A stretch of DNA of 64,000 bases from Pseudomonadota bacterium (GCA_023456105.1 JAEYAO010000100.1:123700-187699), one strand, 5' to 3'. Counted from the stretch's first letter, positions 44,457 to 55,764 are shown. Translations and numbers: made by a program. Notes: a model not told the origin generated them from the letters alone.

Positions 44457-46784
44457 GTGACCGACCTGCCTTTTCCCCGTATCTCCGATCTGGCGCGCGC
44501 GCGGCCGCCCGCGGGACTTGCGCCGACGCACGACTATCTCGCCGGCCTGAACCCTGAGCAACGGGAGGCTGTGGAGACGACCGAGGGGCCGGTTCTGGTG
44601 CTGGCGGGCGCGGGCACCGGCAAGACCCGCGTGCTGACGACCCGGCTGGCGCACATCCTGGCGACGGGCCGCGCACGGCCTTGGGAGCTCCTGGCCGTCA
44701 CCTTCACCAACAAGGCCGCACGCGAGATGCGCGAGCGGATCACCCATCTGATCGGCCCCGACGCGGAGGGTTTGCGCTGGCTCGGCACCTTTCACTCCAT
44801 CGCCGCCCAGATCCTGCGCCGCCACGCCGAACTGGTCGGGCTGAAGTCGACCTTCACCATCCTGGATACCGACGACCAGGAGCGGTTGCTGAAGCAGCTG
44901 CTGGAAGCGGCCAACATCGACACAAAGCGGTGGACGCCGCGTTCGCTGTCGGGCCTGATCGATCACTGGAAGAACCGGGGGTGGACCCCGGACAAGCTGC
45001 CGCCGGCCGAGGATTTCGCCAACGGCAAGGGCCAGGGCCTCTACGCGGCCTATCAGGCGCGACTGCGCACGCTGAACGCCTGCGACTTCGGCGACCTGCT
45101 GCTGCACAACATCACGATCCTGTCGCAGCATGCGGATCTGGCGGAGGAATATCGCCGCCGCTTCCGCTACATTCTCGTGGACGAATATCAGGACACCAAC
45201 GTCGCCCAGTACCTGTGGCTGCGGCTGCTGACCGCCTCGACGGGCAACGTCTGCTGCGTCGGCGACGACGATCAGTCAATCTATGGCTGGCGCGGCGCCG
45301 AGGTGGACAACATCCTGCGGTTCGAGCGCGACTTCCCCGGCGCAACGATCGTCAAGCTGGAGCGAAACTATCGCTCGACCACCCACATCCTGGGCGCAGC
45401 GTCCGGCCTGATCGCCGCCAATCGCGACCGGCTGGGCAAGACCCTGTGGACCGAGGCGGACGGCGGAGACAAGGTGCGGGTGCGCGGCGTCTGGGATGGC
45501 GAGGCCGAGGCCCGGCTGATCGCCGACGAGATCGAGACCGCGCGGCGCACCGGCTGCGAATACAAGGACATGGCCGTTCTTGTTCGCGCATCGTTTCAGA
45601 TGCGGGCGTTTGAAGAGCGGTTCGTCATGCTGGCGATCCCCTACACCGTCATCGGCGGGCCGCGCTTCTTCGAACGCGCCGAAGTCCGCGACGCCCACGC
45701 CTATCTGCGGCTGATCCTGTCCGAAGACGACGATCTCGCGTTCGAGCGCATCGTCAATACGCCCAAGCGGGGGGTCGGCGAGACCAGCGTGCAGAAGATC
45801 CTGCACATCGCCCGCCAGCACGGCCTGTCGGCCATGACGGCGGTGCGCGGCCTGATCAACACTGACGAGCTGCAGGCCCGAACCCGCACCGCCCTGTCCA
45901 ACTTCGTGCGCGATCTGGATCGCTGGCGCGCCCTGTCCGAGACCACGCCGCACTGGCAGGTCATGGAGACGGTGCTGGAGGAGAGCGGCTACACCGACAT
46001 GCAAAAGGCCGACCGCACGTCCGGACAGACGCGGTTGGAGAACCTCAAGGAGCTGGTGCAGTCGATGCAGCAGTTCGACACGCTGCAGGCCTACCTCGAG
46101 CACGTTTCGCTGGTGATGGACCTGGATCGTGGCGCCGGAGACGACGCCGTGCAGATCATGACGCTGCACGGCGCCAAGGGGCTGGAGTTCCCGCTGGTCT
46201 TCCTGCCCGGCTGGGAGGAAGGCGTATTTCCCAGCCAACGCTCCATCGATGAAAAGGGCGAAAAGGGGTTGGAGGAGGAACGCCGCCTCGCCTACGTCGG
46301 CGTCACCCGCGCCAAGCAGGACGCCCGCATATCCTTCGCCGCCAACCGACAGGTGTACGGCCGCTGGACATCACAGCTGCCCAGCCGCTTTGTCGACGAA
46401 CTGCCGATCGCCCACGTCGAGGCGCAGTCCGACACCGGCTACTACGGCGCATCCAGCGGCATGAAGGAGGCCAAGAGCCGGTGGGACGACGTTCCCAGCT
46501 TCGGCAACAGCTACTCCTCTCCCGGCTGGAAGCGGGCTCAGACCTTCACCGCCGCCCAGCCTCCCCGCCCAACCCACGCTCGCCGAGCCGTCATCGAGGG
46601 CGAGGGTCGACTGGTCGCCACGGCCGACCCCAAGGCGAGCTCGGGCTGGACCAAGGGCCAGCGGGTGTTTCACCAGAAGTTCGGCTACGGCGACGTGCGC
46701 GTGGTCGAGGGCAACAAGCTGCTGGTCGACTTCGAAAAGGCCGGCGAGAAGCGCGTCATCGACACCTTTGTCGAAAAGGCCTGA
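44457..46784 (+). CDS. uvrD: UvrD/PcrA-type superfamily I DNA helicase
   Basis: A 3'-5' helicase for nucleotide excision repair and mismatch repair. It has 775 residues from GTG at 44457. Motif I GAGTGKTRVLTTRL, motif II DEYQDTN, motif III GDDDQSIYGWRGA, motif VI VGVTRAKQDARI are in order, with the variable C-terminal tail ending in the Tudor-like FHQKFGYGDVRVVEGNKLLVDF that binds RNA polymerase in PcrA/UvrD. No SOS box was found upstream. The region after the stop to lon (65 bases) has only weak symmetry. Confidence 0.95.
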   Translation: MTDLPFPRISDLARARPPAGLAPTHDYLAGLNPEQREAVETTEGPVLVLAGAGTGKTRVLTTRLAHILATGRARPWELLAVTFTNKAAREMRERITHLIGPDAEGLRWLGTFHSIAAQILRRHAELVGLKSTFTILDTDDQERLLKQLLEAANIDTKRWTPRSLSGLIDHWKNRGWTPDKLPPAEDFANGKGQGLYAAYQARLRTLNACDFGDLLLHNITILSQHADLAEEYRRRFRYILVDEYQDTNVAQYLWLRLLTASTGNVCCVGDDDQSIYGWRGAEVDNILRFERDFPGATIVKLERNYRSTTHILGAASGLIAANRDRLGKTLWTEADGGDKVRVRGVWDGEAEARLIADEIETARRTGCEYKDMAVLVRASFQMRAFEERFVMLAIPYTVIGGPRFFERAEVRDAHAYLRLILSEDDDLAFERIVNTPKRGVGETSVQKILHIARQHGLSAMTAVRGLINTDELQARTRTALSNFVRDLDRWRALSETTPHWQVMETVLEESGYTDMQKADRTSGQTRLENLKELVQSMQQFDTLQAYLEHVSLVMDLDRGAGDDAVQIMTLHGAKGLEFPLVFLPGWEEGVFPSQRSIDEKGEKGLEEERRLAYVGVTRAKQDARISFAANRQVYGRWTSQLPSRFVDELPIAHVEAQSDTGYYGASSGMKEAKSRWDDVPSFGNSYSSPGWKRAQTFTAAQPPRPTHARRAVIEGEGRLVATADPKASSGWTKGQRVFHQKFGYGDVRVVEGNKLLVDFEKAGEKRVIDTFVEKA

Positions 46785-46849
46785 GCCGCCCAGCGCATGA
46801 AAGAGAGCGCGCCCCGCGAGGAGCGCGCCCTTTTACTTGTCGGATCGCC

Positions 46850-49246
<2,397 letters not shown>

Positions 49247-49354
49247 ATGCACACTCCTGGGCCCTTGGTGATCTCCGGCCCGCCGCCGCGTCCGCCTCGG
49301 CGTCATGCCTTGGCGGATCGAAGCGGCCCGTCGATTCCGACGGCGTTCGGCTGA

Positions 49355-49384
49355 GTATGTGGCCTCTGGGCGGCAGGGTTCAAG
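49355..49384 (-). promoter_or_regulatory. Candidate sigma-32 heat-shock promoter of lon
   Basis: Minus strand: CTTGAA (49379-49384), 16-base spacer, CCACATAC (49355-49362), compared with the E. coli-type consensus CTTGAA-N13/16-CCCCATnT. Its -10 is about 110 bases from the lon ATG, after the clpX terminator, so lon would be independently heat-inducible. Confidence 0.42.
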
Positions 49385-49430
49385 CGTGGCGGAAAGAGCA
49401 CCCGAAACATCGTGCGGCCAAGCCGCTTGC

Positions 49431-49461
49431 AAAGAAAAAGGCGAGCCCGCCGGCTCGCCTT
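49431..49461 (-). terminator. Rho-independent terminator of clpX
   Basis: Stem AAGGCGAGCC / GGCTCGCCTT with a CGCC loop; on the minus strand it is followed by T-rich sequence (TTTTTCTTT). It lies 26 bases after the clpX stop. Confidence 0.87.
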
Positions 49462-49486
49462 ATCCGGTTCCAATCGACCGCCTGGA

Positions 49487-50755
49487 TCAGGCGGCTCCGT
49501 CGGCCTTCTTCTTGGAGGCTTCGGAGTAGATCAGCAGCGGCTGGGCCTTGCCGTCGATGACCTCCGCGTTGACCACCACTTCCTCGACGCCCTCGAACGT
49601 GGGCAGTTCGAACATGGTCTCGAGCAGGATGCCTTCCAGGATCGAGCGCAGGCCGCGCGCGCCGGTCTTACGGGTGATCGCCTTCTTGGCCACCGCCATC
49701 AGCGCGTCCTCGGTGAACGTCAGGCCGACGTTCTCCATCTCGAACAGGCGCTTGTACTGCTTGACCAGGGCGTTCTTGGGCTCGGTCAGGATGGTGACCA
49801 GCGCCTTCTCGTCCAGATCCTCCAGCGTGGCCAGAACCGGCAGTCGGCCGATGAATTCGGGGATCAGGCCGAACCGCATCAGGTCGTCCGGCTCGACGCC
49901 CTTCAGGATGTCGCCGGTCCGCCGCTCGTCGATCTCCTTGACCTTGGCGCCGAAGCCGATCGAGGCCCCCTCGCCCCGCGCCGAAATCACCTTCTCCAGG
50001 CCGGCGAAGGCGCCGCCGACGATGAACAGGATGTTGGCGGTGTCTACCTGCAGGAATTCCTGCTGCGGGTGCTTGCGCCCGCCCTGGGGCGGCACGGAGG
50101 CGACGGTGCCTTCCATGATCTTGAGCAAGGCCTGCTGCACGCCCTCGCCCGAGACGTCGCGGGTGATCGAGGGGTTGTCGGATTTGCGGCTGATCTTGTC
50201 GATCTCGTCGATGTAGACGATGCCGCGCTGGGCCCGCTCGACGTTGTAGTCCGACGCCTGCAGCAGCTTCAGGATGATGTTCTCGACATCCTCGCCGACG
50301 TAACCGGCCTCGGTCAGGGTGGTGGCGTCGGCCATGGTGAAGGGCACGTCGATGATGCGCGCCAGCGTCTGAGCCAACAGCGTCTTGCCCGATCCGGTCG
50401 GCCCGATCAGCATGATGTTGGACTTGGCCAGTTCGACGTCGTTGTTCTTCGTCGCGTGATTCAGGCGCTTGTAGTGGTTGTGCACCGCGACCGAGAGCAC
50501 CTTCTTGGCGTGCGCCTGGCCGATCACGTAATCGTCCAGAACTTCGCGGATTTCCTTCGGGGTCGGCACGCCGTCCTTGGACTTCACGAAGCCGATCTTG
50601 TGCTCTTCGCGGATGATGTCCATGCACAGTTCGACGCATTCATCGCAGATGAACACGGTCGGGCCCGCAATCAGCTTGCGGACTTCATGCTGGCTCTTGC
50701 CGCAGAAGGAGCAGTACAGGGTGCTCTTGGCGTCGGCGCCGGCTGCTTTGGTCAT
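49487..50755 (-). CDS. clpX: ClpX, ATPase subunit of ClpXP
   Basis: Unfoldase delivering substrates, including SsrA-tagged proteins, to ClpP. It has 422 residues. The zinc-binding domain has Cys15, 18, 37 and 40; AAA+ motifs are Walker A GPTGSGKT, Walker B VYIDEIDK, pore loop RGLVY-type (GYVGEDV), sensor 2 GARGLRS, and the IGF-like loop region. Not next to clpP: 1.2 kb separates them, with a HAD gene and a hypothetical gene between. Inverted repeat cgcctc/gaggcg (about 50780-50800) sits in its leader. Confidence 0.97.
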   Translation of the reverse strand: MTKAAGADAKSTLYCSFCGKSQHEVRKLIAGPTVFICDECVELCMDIIREEHKIGFVKSKDGVPTPKEIREVLDDYVIGQAHAKKVLSVAVHNHYKRLNHATKNNDVELAKSNIMLIGPTGSGKTLLAQTLARIIDVPFTMADATTLTEAGYVGEDVENIILKLLQASDYNVERAQRGIVYIDEIDKISRKSDNPSITRDVSGEGVQQALLKIMEGTVASVPPQGGRKHPQQEFLQVDTANILFIVGGAFAGLEKVISARGEGASIGFGAKVKEIDERRTGDILKGVEPDDLMRFGLIPEFIGRLPVLATLEDLDEKALVTILTEPKNALVKQYKRLFEMENVGLTFTEDALMAVAKKAITRKTGARGLRSILEGILLETMFELPTFEGVEEVVVNAEVIDGKAQPLLIYSEASKKKADGAA

Positions 50756-50920
50756 GGACCCTTCTTTTCACTCCCGCGATGCGCCTCGACATGAGGCGAA
50801 ACGCGCTTACTCCGCGTTGATTCCGTAATCCTGGTCGCGAAGGTCTTCAAAAAATGACAATCACCCATCGCTCGTCTCGCCACAACCCCGAAGGCGACCG
50901 GGGGATGCTGCGAGGCGACA

Positions 50921-51607
50921 ATGGGTCAGACTCAACGAGGATCACGGCGAATGTCTGACATGGGGAGGACCGAGCCGCTTCGCCACTTCCCATCGTTCGA
51001 TCCCGCGGGCCGTGCAATTGTGGCGTTCGACTTCGACGGGACGCTGACGATCCGCGACAGTTTCACCGAGTTCCTTCGGTGGCGTGCGGGGCCGGGCGGC
51101 TGGGCGCTGGGCCTGGTGAAGCTGGCGCCGGCGTTGGCGCACTATGCGCGCGACCGGGACCGCGGACGGATCAAGGCGGCATCGGTGAAGGAGTTCCTCA
51201 GCGGCGTCTCGCGAGCGGAACTCGACGCCGACGCCGAGAGATTCGCCGCTGACTCATGGTCGCGCTTCATGCGTCCGGACGCTCTCGCCTGCTGGAACAG
51301 CTGGGGAGAACGCGGCGCTTATCGCGTGATCGTCACAGCCTCGCCGGAGGATACCGTGGCGCCGTTCGCTCGCCGGCTGGGCGCCGACGCGCTGCTGGGC
51401 ACTCAGATCGCCTTTGACGAACGAGATCGGGTCACGGGCGCCTTCGCCGGCGAGAACTGCCGCGGCGCGGAAAAGGTCAACCGCCTGCGCGCCGCCTTCG
51501 GGCCCGACGTCCGCTTGCGCGCCGCTTACGGCGACACATCCGGAGACACGGAGATGCTGGCCATCGCCGAGGAACCCGGCTTCCGAGCGTTCACACAGAG
51601 GCCCTGA
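50921..51607 (+). CDS. HAD superfamily phosphatase, PSP-like (HAD-IB)
   Basis: It has 228 residues from ATG at 50921 (GAGG five bases upstream); ATG at 50951 is an alternative. The HAD motif I FDFDGTLT (nucleophile D37, D39), motif II VTASPED, and motif III/IV around YGDTSGDTEM are conserved. Resembles phosphoserine phosphatase and phosphatidylglycerophosphatase C-like proteins; no membrane segment is visible. Substrate unknown. Divergent from clpX, convergent with the next gene. Confidence 0.83.
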   Translation: MGQTQRGSRRMSDMGRTEPLRHFPSFDPAGRAIVAFDFDGTLTIRDSFTEFLRWRAGPGGWALGLVKLAPALAHYARDRDRGRIKAASVKEFLSGVSRAELDADAERFAADSWSRFMRPDALACWNSWGERGAYRVIVTASPEDTVAPFARRLGADALLGTQIAFDERDRVTGAFAGENCRGAEKVNRLRAAFGPDVRLRAAYGDTSGDTEMLAIAEEPGFRAFTQRP

Positions 51608-51610
51608 CGG

Positions 51611-51931
51611 TCAGCGCCCATCGGCGTCCACGTCAAACACCATCGCCTTGCCGCGCGAAGTGGGAGACCAGCCCGCCTCAATCACCGACGCAACGGCGTT
51701 TCGGACGGCGTCGACGTTGACGCGCTGCTTTTCCACGTCCGGGTGCCCGTTCGCGCGCATGGGCATGGGAAACTGGACGATAGCTTCGCGCTTGAAACCC
51801 TTAAGGCGCAGCGATAGTGCCAGGCCGTCCCACTTACCCCCACCTTTCGGCTGGGGCTGACGGCGGATTTCCCACTCATAGGTCTCGCCATCGACTTCGA
51901 CGACGCCGCTTGGGTCTCGCGTGTGTTGCAT
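51611..51931 (-). CDS. Hypothetical protein, 106 residues
   Basis: Start ATG at 51931; the frame could extend to 51964 but the shorter start suits. It opens HTRDPSGVVEVDGETYEWEIRRQP and contains GGGKWDGLALSLRLKGFKREAIVQFP, ending SRGKAMVFDVD; all suggest a small alpha/beta protein, possibly with an antiparallel sheet. I do not recognise the family. Its neighbours are the HAD phosphatase (convergent, 4 bases) and clpP (same strand, upstream, beyond a strong terminator). Confidence 0.62.
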   Translation of the reverse strand: MQHTRDPSGVVEVDGETYEWEIRRQPQPKGGGKWDGLALSLRLKGFKREAIVQFPMPMRANGHPDVEKQRVNVDAVRNAVASVIEAGWSPTSRGKAMVFDVDADGR

Positions 51932-51952
51932 CCGGCACTGATAGCACAAAAG

Positions 51953-51982
51953 AAAAAGGCGCACCGGTGAGGGTGCGCCTTT
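51953..51982 (-). terminator. Rho-independent terminator of clpP
   Basis: Stem AAGGCGCACC / GGTGCGCCTT with loop GGTGAG; on the minus strand it is followed by TTTTTCTTTT. It lies just after the clpP stop (52004), separating clpP from the hypothetical gene. Confidence 0.85.
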
Positions 51983-52003
51983 CCGTGCTCAACCGCAGCC
52001 GGA

Positions 52004-52651
52004 TCAGGCGCCGGGCGTCTTTACTCCATCGGCGTCAGCCTGTTCGCGACGATCGTAGACGTGGTCCACGATACCCCAAGCCTTGGCTTCCTCGGCCGAC
52101 ATGAAATGGTCGCGGTCCAGCGTGTTCTCGACCTCCTCCAGCGTCCGGCCGGTGTGGTGGACGTAGATCTCGTTCAGCCGGCGCTTGGTGTACCGAATGT
52201 CCTCGGCGTGACGCTCGATGTCCGAGGCCTGACCGCGGAAGCCGCCGGACGGCTGGTGCACCATGACGCGCGCGTTCGGCAGAGCGATTCGCTGGCCGGC
52301 CTCGCCAGCCGTCAGGATCAGAGAGCCGGCCGAGGCCGCCATGCCCATCACGACCGTCGAAACGGGGCTCTTGATGTACTGCATGGTGTCGTAGATCGCG
52401 AGCGCCGAGGTCACCTGACCGCCGGGGCTGTTAATGTACATGCTGATTTCCTTTTTCGGGTTCTCCGATTCCAGAAACAGCAGCTGGGCGCAGATCAGAG
52501 ACGCCATGCCGTCCTCAAACGGCCCGGTGAGGAAGATGATTCGCTCGCGCAGAAGGCGCGAGAAGATGTCGAACGACCGCTCCCCACGGCTCGACTGCTC
52601 GACCACCATGGGCACGAGGTTGGATTGCAGATAGTCGATCGGATCGCGCAT
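52004..52651 (-). CDS. clpP: ClpP, proteolytic subunit of ClpXP
   Basis: Serine protease tetradecamer partner of ClpX. I take ATG at 52651 (215 residues) with GAGAAGG five bases upstream; a longer frame to TTG at 52750 would begin in the tig terminator, and ATG at 52714 is intermediate. The catalytic Ser is S107 in GMAASAGS, His132 in MVHQPSGG, and Asp in the later IVDHVYD region. Length fits a proteobacterial ClpP with a short propeptide or none. Separated from tig by a terminator, so it must have its own promoter in the 161-base gap or within the tig tail. Confidence 0.95.
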   Translation of the reverse strand: MRDPIDYLQSNLVPMVVEQSSRGERSFDIFSRLLRERIIFLTGPFEDGMASLICAQLLFLESENPKKEISMYINSPGGQVTSALAIYDTMQYIKSPVSTVVMGMAASAGSLILTAGEAGQRIALPNARVMVHQPSGGFRGQASDIERHAEDIRYTKRRLNEIYVHHTGRTLEEVENTLDRDHFMSAEEAKAWGIVDHVYDRREQADADGVKTPGA

Positions 52652-52758
52652 GAAGGCCTTCTCGGATGCGTTGAACAGGCGCGACTCGCTTGGTCGCCCG
52701 CCCTTGCTCTGCATATCGCGTTCCGAAGGCTGCGCCGCAAGGTCGGACAACGCACGTG

Positions 52759-52789
52759 AAAAAGGGCGGAGCCGCCGACTCCGCCCTTT
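52759..52789 (-). terminator. Rho-independent terminator of tig
   Basis: Stem AAAGGGCGGAG / CTCCGCCCTTT, loop 7 bases; minus-strand T run from the plus-strand AAAAA. It lies about 24 bases after the tig stop, hence tig and clpP are not a simple operon. Confidence 0.86.
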
Positions 52790-52812
52790 CGATCGACCAG
52801 GATCGGAGGAGA

Positions 52813-54156
52813 TCAGCCCTCTTCGTCTTCCTTCAGCAGCTCTTCCTTGGTGATCGGCTTGTCCGTGACGTCGGCGACGCCGACGATCAGGTCGACCACC
52901 TTCTCCTCATAGATCGGCGCACGCATCTGCGCGGCGGCGTTGGGGTTCTGGCGGTAGAAGTTCAGCACCTGCTGCTCCTGCCCCGGATAGTTGCGGGCTT
53001 CCTGCAGGATGGCGGCGTTCAGCTCCTGGTCGGTGACCTGGACGTTGTTGGCGCGACCGATCTCGGCCAGCACCAGACCCAGGCGTACGCGGCGCTCGGC
53101 GATGGTGCGGTATTCGGCCTTCAGGTCCTCGTCGGACTTGGCGGCGTCTTCCTCAGGCAGGCGGCCGGCCGACTTGTCGGCTTCGACCTGCTGCCAGATG
53201 CCGTCGAACTCGGCTTCGACCATCTTCGGCGGCAGCGGGAAGTCATGCGCTTCATCCAGCTGGTCCAGCAGGGCGCGCTTCAGCTTGAAGCGTATCTGGC
53301 GGCTGTACTGCTGGTCGAGGTTCGACTTCAGCAGTTCCTTCAGCTTGTCCAGCGACTCCAAGCCAATGCGGGTGGCGAACTCGTCGTCGATCTTCGACTC
53401 GGCCTCGGCCTTGATCGCCTTGACCTTGACGTCGAAGGTCGCAGCCTTACCGGCCAGGTGCTTGGCCTGGTAATCCTCGGGGAAGGTTACCTCGATCGTC
53501 TTGTCTTCGCCAACCTTTGCGCCCGTCAGCTGCTCTTCGAAGCCGGGGATGAAACGGCCTGAGCCGATCACCAGGTCGGCGTCCTCGGCCGAGCCGCCTT
53601 CGAACGCCTCGCCGTCGATCTTGCCGACGAAGTCGATGGTCAGTTGGTCGCCGTCGGCCGCCTTGACCGACTTGCCCTTCTTGTCTTCGTAGATCTTGGC
53701 TTGGCCGGCCAGTTCGGTCAGCGCCTCGTCCAGGTCGGCGTCGGAGGCCTCATAGGTCGGACGCTCCAGCTTCAGCGTCTTGGGATCGACGGGCGTGAAG
53801 TCGGGCATCACCTCCAGCGCCATCTCGTAGGACAGGTCTTCCTGGCCCGCGACGACCTTGTCCATGTCCGAAACCAGCTTCATCTCGGCCGGGGCGGCGG
53901 GGCGCAGCTTGGCCTCGTCCAGCGCCTTTTGGCTGGTCTCGTTCAGCTGGGCGTTGATGATCTCGCCCATGAAGTCGCGGCCGAAGGTCTTGCGCACGTG
54001 CGAGGCCGGCACCTTGCCCGGACGGAAGCCCTTCAGCTTCATCTGGGGGGCGACTTCCTTGATGCGCTGGTCGAGCTTGGCGTTCAGCTCCGCCACCGGG
54101 ATGGTCACCGCGATCACGCGGCTGAGGCCTTCGTTCGACTTTTCGACGACTTGCAT
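52813..54156 (-). CDS. tig: Trigger factor
   Basis: Ribosome-associated chaperone and prolyl isomerase. It has 447 residues from ATG at 54156. The N-terminal ribosome-binding motif [17 protein letters not shown], the FKBP-type PPIase domain in the middle (about residues 160-245, with [15 protein letters not shown]), and the C-terminal helical arm domain are evident. Upstream lie a promoter (TTGACC-N17-CATAAG) and a hairpin in the leader. Same strand as clpP, clpX and lon. Confidence 0.96.
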   Translation of the reverse strand: MQVVEKSNEGLSRVIAVTIPVAELNAKLDQRIKEVAPQMKLKGFRPGKVPASHVRKTFGRDFMGEIINAQLNETSQKALDEAKLRPAAPAEMKLVSDMDKVVAGQEDLSYEMALEVMPDFTPVDPKTLKLERPTYEASDADLDEALTELAGQAKIYEDKKGKSVKAADGDQLTIDFVGKIDGEAFEGGSAEDADLVIGSGRFIPGFEEQLTGAKVGEDKTIEVTFPEDYQAKHLAGKAATFDVKVKAIKAEAESKIDDEFATRIGLESLDKLKELLKSNLDQQYSRQIRFKLKRALLDQLDEAHDFPLPPKMVEAEFDGIWQQVEADKSAGRLPEEDAAKSDEDLKAEYRTIAERRVRLGLVLAEIGRANNVQVTDQELNAAILQEARNYPGQEQQVLNFYRQNPNAAAQMRAPIYEEKVVDLIVGVADVTDKPITKEELLKEDEEG

Positions 54157-54225
54157 GGTCGGGATTCTGACGCTCTGGGGCGCCGGGGCCATGAACGGCC
54201 GGCGCGGAGTGGATAAAGCAAGAGA

Positions 54226-54246
54226 GCCGCCCCCGTCAGGAGCGGC
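54226..54246 (-). promoter_or_regulatory. Terminator-like hairpin in the tig leader
   Basis: Minus strand: GCCGCTCC - TGACG - GGGGCGGC (8-base stem with one G-U) followed by TCTCTTGCTTT. It lies between the predicted tig promoter and the tig start; it could be an attenuator or simply a structured leader. Confidence 0.3.
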
Positions 54247-54261
54247 GCCTCGAAGCCCGCC

Positions 54262-54290
54262 CTTATGTCGAGGCGGAGTTCAAAGGTCAA
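54262..54290 (-). promoter_or_regulatory. Sigma-70-type promoter of tig
   Basis: Minus strand: -35 TTGACC (54285-54290), spacer 17, -10 CATAAG (54262-54267). It gives a leader of about 100 bases before the tig ATG. Confidence 0.5.
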
Positions 54291-54336
54291 CGCGGCGATG
54301 GTTTTGCGCGCGCCTCCGCCTTGCTAGACAGGCGGC

Positions 54337-55038
54337 ATGACCCAGACCGGCTCTCCCATCGGCGTCTTCATCACGCCGGTCACTCCGCTGCAGCAGAACT
54401 GCACCGTCGTCTGGTGCACGCACACCCGGAAAGCGGCGGTGATCGATCCTGGCGGCTCGGTCGATGCGGTGCTGGGCGAGGTCGCCCGGCGGGGGTTGGC
54501 GCTGGACCAGATTTGGATCACGCACGGACATCTGGATCACGCCGGCGGCGCGGCCGAGATGAAGGAGAAATCCGGCGTCCCCATCATAGGACCTCACCCG
54601 GACGACCTGTTCTGGATCGAGGGCATCCCGGCGCAAGGGCAGATGTTTGGGCTGCCCGAGGCGCGCACCTTCACGCCGGATCGATGGCTCCAAGGCGGCG
54701 ACACGCTGACGCTGGGCGAGACGAGCTGGGAGGTGCGGCACTGCCCCGGCCACACCCCCGGTCACGTGATCCTGTTCAATCGCGCCGCAAGGTTCGCCCA
54801 GGTCGGCGACGTGCTGTTCAAGGGATCGGTCGGCCGCACCGACTTTCCGCAAAGCGATCCCGCCGCGCTCGTCCGCTCGGTGGTCGAGCAACTCTGGCCG
54901 CTGGGCGACGACGTGACCTTTGTGCCGGGGCACGGGCCGCATTCCACATTCGGCGAGGAGCGGCGCAGCAATCCGTTCGTATCGGACGCGGCGCTGCGCC
55001 GGACGCCGGTCGAGCGACCCGCGACCGGCCCCGCCTGA
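54337..55038 (+). CDS. Metallo-beta-lactamase fold hydrolase (glyoxalase II-like/YcbL type)
   Basis: It has 233 residues. The zinc motif THGHLDHAGG (T62-G70) is followed by HCPGHTPGHVILF (H) and GDVLFKGSVGRTDFPQSD, then FVPGHGP, in the order of YcbL/glyoxalase II-like proteins. The size and RTDFP motif fit the YcbL-type hydrolases, which have weak glyoxalase II activity; no enzyme role can be proven from sequence. Divergent from tig with 180 bases between. Confidence 0.88.
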   Translation: MTQTGSPIGVFITPVTPLQQNCTVVWCTHTRKAAVIDPGGSVDAVLGEVARRGLALDQIWITHGHLDHAGGAAEMKEKSGVPIIGPHPDDLFWIEGIPAQGQMFGLPEARTFTPDRWLQGGDTLTLGETSWEVRHCPGHTPGHVILFNRAARFAQVGDVLFKGSVGRTDFPQSDPAALVRSVVEQLWPLGDDVTFVPGHGPHSTFGEERRSNPFVSDAALRRTPVERPATGPA

Positions 55039-55046
55039 AGCGTTGG

Positions 55047-55355
55047 TCAGCGGCTGATCAGCACGCCCAGCAGCACGCCCGCGATCAAAGCATAGAAGGT
55101 GGCCTTCAGCGGCTCCTCGACGATGCGGTCGCGCGTGTCGGCGGCCGTGGTCTGAGCCAGGGCCTTCACCTTGCCGGCGTCTTCGCGCACCGCCTGCCGC
55201 AGCGAGGCGACGCCTTCCCCGATCGCGGTCGTACCTTCGGTTCCCGTGGAGGAACCGGCCAGCAAAGCGTCGGCGTCGCGCTCCAGTCGGCGCGACATGT
55301 CGTCGCCCTCGGTGATGATGTCGTCGGGCGTGGTCGAGGGATAGCTGTCGGTCAT
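55047..55355 (-). CDS. Small membrane-anchored protein, YqjD/ElaB (DUF883)-like
   Basis: It has 102 residues from ATG at 55355. A hydrophilic, Ala/Asp-rich helical region ends in a C-terminal helix FYALIAGVLLGVLISR that fits an inner-membrane anchor with GxxxG. This is the architecture of YqjD/ElaB proteins, which bind ribosomes in stationary phase; whether the function holds here is unknown. A GGAAC-N16-GGTT element lies upstream, suggesting general stress control, divergent from the next small gene. Confidence 0.74.
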   Translation of the reverse strand: MTDSYPSTTPDDIITEGDDMSRRLERDADALLAGSSTGTEGTTAIGEGVASLRQAVREDAGKVKALAQTTAADTRDRIVEEPLKATFYALIAGVLLGVLISR

Positions 55356-55395
55356 TGCCGTCTCCGTTGAAAGGCTTGTCCTTTGTCGGGCGAAC

Positions 55396-55420
55396 AACCC
55401 GCCAGCACATCGGCGGTTCC
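55396..55420 (-). promoter_or_regulatory. EcfG-like promoter of the DUF883-like gene
   Basis: Minus strand: GGAAC (55416-55420), spacer 16, GGTT (55396-55399), 41 bases ahead of the ATG. Differs from GGAAC-N16/17-CGTT by one base in the -10. Its sequence GGAACCGC...GGGTT matches the element before the KGG-repeat gene. Confidence 0.55.
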
Positions 55421-55434
55421 TGTGTCTGCCCTTG

Positions 55435-55459
55435 TGAACGGCGGCGTCACGCGTGCGTT
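55435..55459 (+). promoter_or_regulatory. EcfG-like promoter of the 52-residue protein gene
   Basis: TGAAC (55435-55439), spacer 16, CGTT (55456-55459), ending 21 bases before the ATG at 55481. One mismatch in the -35; -10 is perfect. Confidence 0.45.
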
Positions 55460-55480
55460 GGCTAAGGACAGGAGACAACC

Positions 55481-55639
55481 ATGACATACATCGAACCCAC
55501 CCCCACTGGCGTTCCGGGCCCGGAGATCGACCCGAGCCCCTCGCCGCAGCCGGAACTCGACCCTTCCGACACCCCTGAAGAGGCGCCGCCGCTGGAGTCG
55601 GGCGGCGGTGATCCTGGCGATTCTCGGCCCTACGGGTAG
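55481..55639 (+). CDS. Proline-rich small protein, 52 residues
   Basis: Too short for usual gene callers but well supported: ATG at 55481 with GGAGA six bases upstream, ending in TAG at 55637. Sequence begins TYIEPTPTGVPGPEIDPSP and ends GGGDPGDSRPYG; about 30% Pro, acidic, no membrane segment. I recall similar tiny proteins in Caulobacterales but know no function. The EcfG-like element and the two neighbouring stress-type genes suggest induction under stress. Confidence 0.72.
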   Translation: MTYIEPTPTGVPGPEIDPSPSPQPELDPSDTPEEAPPLESGGGDPGDSRPYG

Positions 55640-55699
55640 GCGCCAGTCAAGGTCGAAAATCCTTCAAGATCAGCGGACCACGAAAACTGAAATCCGGCC

Positions 55700-55724
55700 G
55701 GAACCGCTCCGATTCAACCGGGTT
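55700..55724 (+). promoter_or_regulatory. EcfG-like promoter of the KGG-repeat gene
   Basis: GGAAC (55700-55704), spacer 16, GGTT (55721-55724), ending 40 bases before ATG 55765. Same GGAAC-N16-GGTT as the DUF883-like gene. Confidence 0.55.
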
Positions 55725-55764
55725 CACTTTGGTAAGCGCCACAACAATCAGGAAAGGACCTCAG

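Noticed and set aside
46785..46849. Terminator between uvrD and lon
   Set aside because: The repeated GAGCGCGCC elements are mostly direct repeats; only the GCGCGC core pairs, so the hairpin is weak.
52652..52750. Longer ClpP start at TTG 52750
   Set aside because: Its ribosome-binding site would fall within the tig terminator, and the first 33 extra residues are not family-like; ATG 52651 has GAGAAGG at the right distance.
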